The position numbers and the translations under genes were made by a program. From Siphonodentalium dalli (taxonomy: Eukaryota; Mollusca; Scaphopoda; Gadilida; Siphonodentaliidae): a DNA stretch of 64,000 bases. The DNA is taken from contig CP136061.1 in assembly GCA_032622095.1 (NCBI GenBank), forward strand, positions 82,372,324-82,436,323, written 5' to 3'. The notes under the pieces are model-generated. The model was not told where the DNA came from. It made no database searches and saw nothing but the letters and a program-made list of their open reading frames with translations. This document shows positions 61,015 through 64,000 of this stretch, piece by piece. Every line of letters begins with the position of its first letter. Position 1 is the first letter of the stretch.

Positions 61015-61296
61015 ATGGTGATTTGATATCACAGCCACTACCGGACTTCAACAATATAACGGATGCATGTGATTTGAATCAAACACGGGCTATCCCAAAC
61101 TGTGAAATTACAACTACAACGACTTCGACATCATCAACAACAACAGCAACAACAATAACGACCACAACAACGGTAACAACAACAACAACTTCGACAAGAA
61201 CAGCAATAACGACAACAACATCGACTACGACTATGACAACCGGAATTACGACAACCTCACCCAATACGTGTTCTAACATGTTCACGTTTCTCTCAG
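61015..61296 (+). CDS. Threonine-rich mucin-like linker exon, phase 1-1
   Basis: Exon bounded by TATGTTCGACAG|ATGG and TTTCTCTCAG|GTATGT, 282 bp, exactly 94 codons. It starts DGDLISQPLPDFNNITDACD, passes C-E at about residue 31, then a stretch of about 50 residues almost entirely Thr with Ser and Ile, and ends NTCSNMFTFLS. Such Thr/Ser tracts are typically O-glycosylated stalks. A NIT sequon precedes the tract. The symmetric phase allows duplication or skipping without a frameshift. Exon 60674 joins it in frame (G|AT, Asp). The frame continues past 61296 in genomic DNA, but the donor is strong. The anchor or later domains are outside the recognisable region. Confidence 0.78.
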
Positions 61297-61349
61297 GTAT
61301 GTGCGCGTCTCATAATCACGCTTGTTTATCTCAGGTATGTGCGCGTCTC
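61291..61349 (+). promoter_or_regulatory. Duplicated splice-donor segment
   Basis: A 21-bp direct repeat (TCTCAGGTATGTGCGCGTCT plus C) occurs at 61291-61311 and 61329-61349, so there are two identical CAG|GTATGT donors 38 bp apart. Use of the second would extend the exon by 38 bp and change the frame. Confidence 0.7.
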
Positions 61350-62399
61350 CCACTCTGGCTTGTTTTTCCTTTTTTTTTATTTAAAGCTCATTCGTCCTAC
61401 CAAATTTCTCATATGACATACATTGGAATACTCTGAACTTTGCATTTTCATTCTATCAAATTTTAAGTCAACGTCCATCAAATTGCTGAGGATTTAGAAT
61501 ATTGTTTTGTCCAGGCGGGGTAGGTCGATATTCGTCGAACTTTGACAACACAAGTTTTGATTCACTACAGCGTATGGTATACTTAGAATATATTATAACT
61601 TCAACTGAACGTTTTATCGCAGAAGGAAAATGCACATACACCCGACTAAATTTTCTTCAAATCGAACTATGACATACAATATGATTTAACTCAGGTATTG
61701 ATAAATCATTATGTCCGTGAAAATCAACAATTACAGACTGACCCCATACCAATGTCCCACCACATGTGCAGAGTTAACATTCAGTGTGCAAGCATTGTGA
61801 TACAGACTTAATAAATACAGTATACCACGTGACTTTATCGGCTTTGAAGTAGCTGAGAGCTGTACCACATTTTCTCACAAGGTGTATCCATTTGTGTGGT
61901 GGGCAATGTAAGCATGTAGTCCCGGCTATTTTAGCCTGGTCAAGGCTTACCGTTTACACGTATAATTTATGCTTATGCCTTCGATACTATACAAGCAAAA
62001 ACATGACAATAAAGAACACAGCTTTCAACCAATCAGAAGATGCCATTTATATGTGAGGTAAAATTTATATAACAACCAGAGAAATATGGACTCTAATTTT
62101 AAAATGGAATATATCACAATTTGACTCGGTATATAAACGTCAGCTCGTTCCCATGCAATGTCCCTCGGGGCCGATACACGGATGGCTCTGACATAAGATC
62201 CAAGATCAGTTTTAGGGTATTCCATCGTGGAGAAAATGATATGCTCTAAATGGGGTTTTGTTATATGTAAAACGCGACATCATTGTGTTTTTCTACCAAA
62301 TTTCCCGAACGTCATTTCAAATGTGTTTCTTTTTGGTGAATTAAGTTCTTCATCGACATTGCCGAAGACGATCATTAAAAACAGACACTGTTTTTCAAC
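61350..62399. other. Gene-free stretch between mucin exon and Polinton end
   Basis: No exon, TIR or known repeat was recognised. The left boundary of the viral-like element should lie somewhere between here and 62660. Confidence 0.4.
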
Positions 62400-62666
62400 A
62401 ACATAACTTTCTTTTAGTTTTTAATTGAGAATCGACATATTTACAACTGATCATGAAATTATCATATTTACAATCAATAACTGGTAATGCAATGAACATA
62501 ATTTACATTTGGTAATACATTTCATCATTAACAATCAACATATTTACAAAAATGATTATGATTTTAACATGTTTAAACAATTGGTAATGAACACATTTTA
62601 TCAACACTGAAATTCACAGTAAGTCTTACAAGTTTGTGAAATACATTTTTTGGGTAATGTTTCTGA

Positions 62667-63131
62667 TTATTTTCGTAAGGGTTCATAGTTTTTATGAAAC
62701 CAATAAAATACTTTTCTATCATTTTTGAAGTAGTCGCCATCAAAATTCATTTCAAATAATACTTTTATACCATATCCGCTTTTCAAGAAATGTAAAGCAA
62801 ATATGCAGTAGACACCACATACGTTTGTACCGTGATGTTGAAACCGCCCAACGTTTATTTTACATTCGATCGAATTTCTTTGAATAAATGATTTGATATA
62901 TTTATCAATAACTGGTATCCCAAACGAATCGAAATATGTTTCAATGTTCCCATTGAAGAAAATTGCAACCGAGTGTTCTCCTGGCTTTTCTGACGTATGT
63001 GTATTTACTATGTATGCTTTTACACGATGAGGTTTCTCGTGTGGTAACTGATCTTTTGCACACACTACACCATACAATGAACAGAGGTAGGATGATTTGT
63101 CTAGTATATGCTGAAGTTCGCTAGTGTTCAT
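62667..63131 (-). CDS. Adenain-like cysteine protease (Polinton PRO)
   Basis: An intact 154-residue frame. Adenain-family enzymes cleave capsid precursors during virion maturation. The catalytic set is in place: His53 (in GEHSVAIFF), Asp68 (in YFDSFG), Gln98 (in RFQHHG) and Cys105 (in NVCGVYC), with the usual spacing. The Trp that often follows the His in this family is Ser here. The rest of the domain (FALHFLKSGYG) follows the adenain pattern. The ATG at 63129-63131 overlaps the end of the upstream gene by 11 bp, implying translation from a polycistronic or separately initiated viral-type message. The length is typical for Polinton proteases, which are shorter than adenoviral ones. No disabling change is visible. 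Confidence 0.87.
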   Translation of the reverse strand: MNTSELQHILDKSSYLCSLYGVVCAKDQLPHEKPHRVKAYIVNTHTSEKPGEHSVAIFFNGNIETYFDSFGIPVIDKYIKSFIQRNSIECKINVGRFQHHGTNVCGVYCIFALHFLKSGYGIKVLFEMNFDGDYFKNDRKVFYWFHKNYEPLRK

Positions 63132-63576
63132 CTTCGTAGTATTTTTTTACTTTTTCACACCATAAGTCAACAAAAACCGAATTAAATTGGTTACAGTTTG
63201 CATGAACAACTTCCTTTATATCTTTCCAAAGTTTGAATGCCTCAAATTTCTCTTGTGGTGTAAATGATTCTATTTCTGGATACCATTGTTCCATAACTCG
63301 ATAGATGTTCAATTTAAGTAGTGCTATATCAATGAACATATCTACCCATTGTATATGTGGTGTCCAAAGACAAAGTAAATGTCGTGTCTGACTTGGATGA
63401 TCTATTTTACATCCTTCACAATTGAGTGTCACTTCTTTTGAAATTTGATTTTGTATTTCATGAACGAAACATCTCTCGAAAGTTTTCCGAACTTTGTCAA
63501 GGATAGAAACATATGGAATGAAATCGAGTCCTCCAACTTCCTGTCTCAATTTTTCCTCCAAATGCAATCCATCCAT
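63121..63576 (-). CDS. Uncharacterised Polinton-associated Cys/His protein
   Basis: A complete 151-residue frame between capsid and protease genes. I cannot assign a function. It has a compact CEGCKIDHPSQTRHLLC motif at about residues 53-69, a possible zinc site (C-x2-C...H...H-x2-C), flanked by amphipathic, aromatic-rich helices (for example FKLWKDIKEVVHANC). No signal peptide or membrane segment is evident. Its start codon lies 5 bp after the end of the penton frame and its stop overlaps the protease start. I recall similar short proteins next to capsid genes in invertebrate Polintons, but this cannot be checked here. An assembly or packaging role would be a guess from position only. Confidence 0.7.
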   Translation of the reverse strand: MDGLHLEEKLRQEVGGLDFIPYVSILDKVRKTFERCFVHEIQNQISKEVTLNCEGCKIDHPSQTRHLLCLWTPHIQWVDMFIDIALLKLNIYRVMEQWYPEIESFTPQEKFEAFKLWKDIKEVVHANCNQFNSVFVDLWCEKVKKYYEDEH

Positions 63577-63581
63577 GCTTT

Positions 63582-64000
63582 TTAATAATCTGTTATTATT
63601 TCTCGCAAACTGTTGATTTCAATTTGATTGTCGAACTCAGCATAAACTATCACGTTGATCACTGAAGCTAGAGCTGTAGCAAACTGAAGCTCTAACCTTA
63701 TGTTACCGGTTTTTATAGGATGCAAATGTCATTCCTCTGCTCCTTGGTCAGGTGTGAGGTCGTAACCCCAGAAACAATAACCATTCGTGTATTTGTCGAG
63801 ATTCAAACCAAAGGATTTGTTCTGTCCAAACATACCCGAAGACTGATAGAGTGATAAATAAGATCTTAGGCATTGTTCTGATGCAAAGTTTGGTTCAAAT
63901 GGTCGGTTATGGATGGTATGTCCGTCCTGACTAACTTCAAGCTTTTTCAGATTGAAGTGTTGGAAATGGAATGGGTTCGTTTCAATATCGCCATTCATAT
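63582..64000 (-). pseudogene. Polinton penton / minor capsid protein, 3' part, with in-frame TGA
   Basis: The frame enters from beyond position 64000. Visible motifs include NPFHFQHFNLKKLEVSQDGH, FASEQCLRSYLSLYQSSGMF and NGYCFWGYDLTPDQG, which I recognise as the C-terminal region of the Polinton single-jelly-roll penton (minor capsid) protein, often annotated in animals as F54H12.2-like. A TGA at 63729-63731 interrupts the frame. Beyond it the same frame stays open for 48 codons with the family's expected ending (IRLELQFA, NVIVYAEFDN) to TAA at 63582-63584, 5 bp before the next gene. So this is a nonsense mutation, read-through or sequence error, and not the natural end. The N-terminal part is outside the window. 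Confidence 0.8.

Larger units (their letters stand above)
62400..64000 (-). mobile_element. Polinton/Maverick (adintovirus-like) element, partial
   Basis: Three minus-strand genes are packed as in a virus: penton/minor capsid (running off the window), a 151-aa protein starting 5 bp after its stop, and an adenain-like protease overlapping that by 11 bp. Polintons are large DNA elements or endogenous viruses that encode capsid proteins, a maturation protease, integrase and protein-primed DNA polymerase; only the capsid/protease segment is in view. About 62430-62610 is AT-rich with degenerate CATATTTACAA and TGGTAATG words and no gene. Terminal repeat and target duplication were not identified, so the left end is approximate. 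Confidence 0.8.

Noticed and set aside
61079-61285. Minus-strand Val-rich hydrophobic frame
   Set aside because: It is the antisense of the ACA/ACG threonine tract in the mucin exon.

Overview
This looks like a eukaryotic nuclear window, most likely from a marine invertebrate. Coding sequence is sparse and broken into short exons with GT/AG boundaries. Introns are very long, repeats and transposon relics dominate, and ACATGTACATGTA- and ACCGGT-like words recur, as is common in molluscs and related animals. That placement is inference; nothing here fixes the species. There is no operon, rRNA, tRNA or CRISPR signal.

The host gene content that can be supported is one family of C-type lectin-like domain (CTLD) exons on the + strand: 5069-5167, 9844-10018, 33112-33341, 36340-36509, 37532-37649, 44957-45128, 58821-59065 and 60674-60772, followed by a threonine-rich mucin-like exon at 61015-61296. 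The splice phases fit end to end (1-1, 1-2, 2-1, 1-0, 0-1, 1-2, 2-1, 1-1, 1-1), so all nine could be spliced into one secreted or membrane-tethered multi-CTLD/mucin protein whose start and end lie outside the window. Several neighbouring lectin genes remain an alternative. Three of the exons (5069, 58821, 60674) are too short or in the wrong frame to stand out as long ORFs.

The introns are a transposon graveyard. From left to right: G/C-tract repeats; a 100-bp tandem array; an inverted/tandem repeat block (5.4-6.7 kb); a LINE tail split by a TA-flanked MITE; a 5-kb foldback element with ~1.3-kb arms around a satellite-like core (11.4-16.4 kb) and three degenerate relatives (17.4, 19.1 and 53.1 kb); several palindromic MITEs, including a nested pair flanked by TTAA (26.6-27.8 kb); a CCCAGGTGTACC-type repeat block (31.6-32.6 kb); a copia-like LTR relic (39.7-43.4 kb) split by an antisense LINE ORF1; a decayed BEL/Pao pol (45.6-47.5 kb, minus); and a CR1-like LINE (49.3-53.1 kb) with a minisatellite near its 3' end.

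The right edge (about 62.4-64.0 kb, minus strand) is the end of a Polinton/Maverick-type (adintovirus-like) element. It holds a compact run of penton/minor-capsid gene (partial, with an in-frame TGA), an uncharacterised Cys/His protein, and an adenain-like cysteine protease with its catalytic residues intact. It lies antisense to, and just downstream of, the lectin/mucin exons and continues beyond the window.
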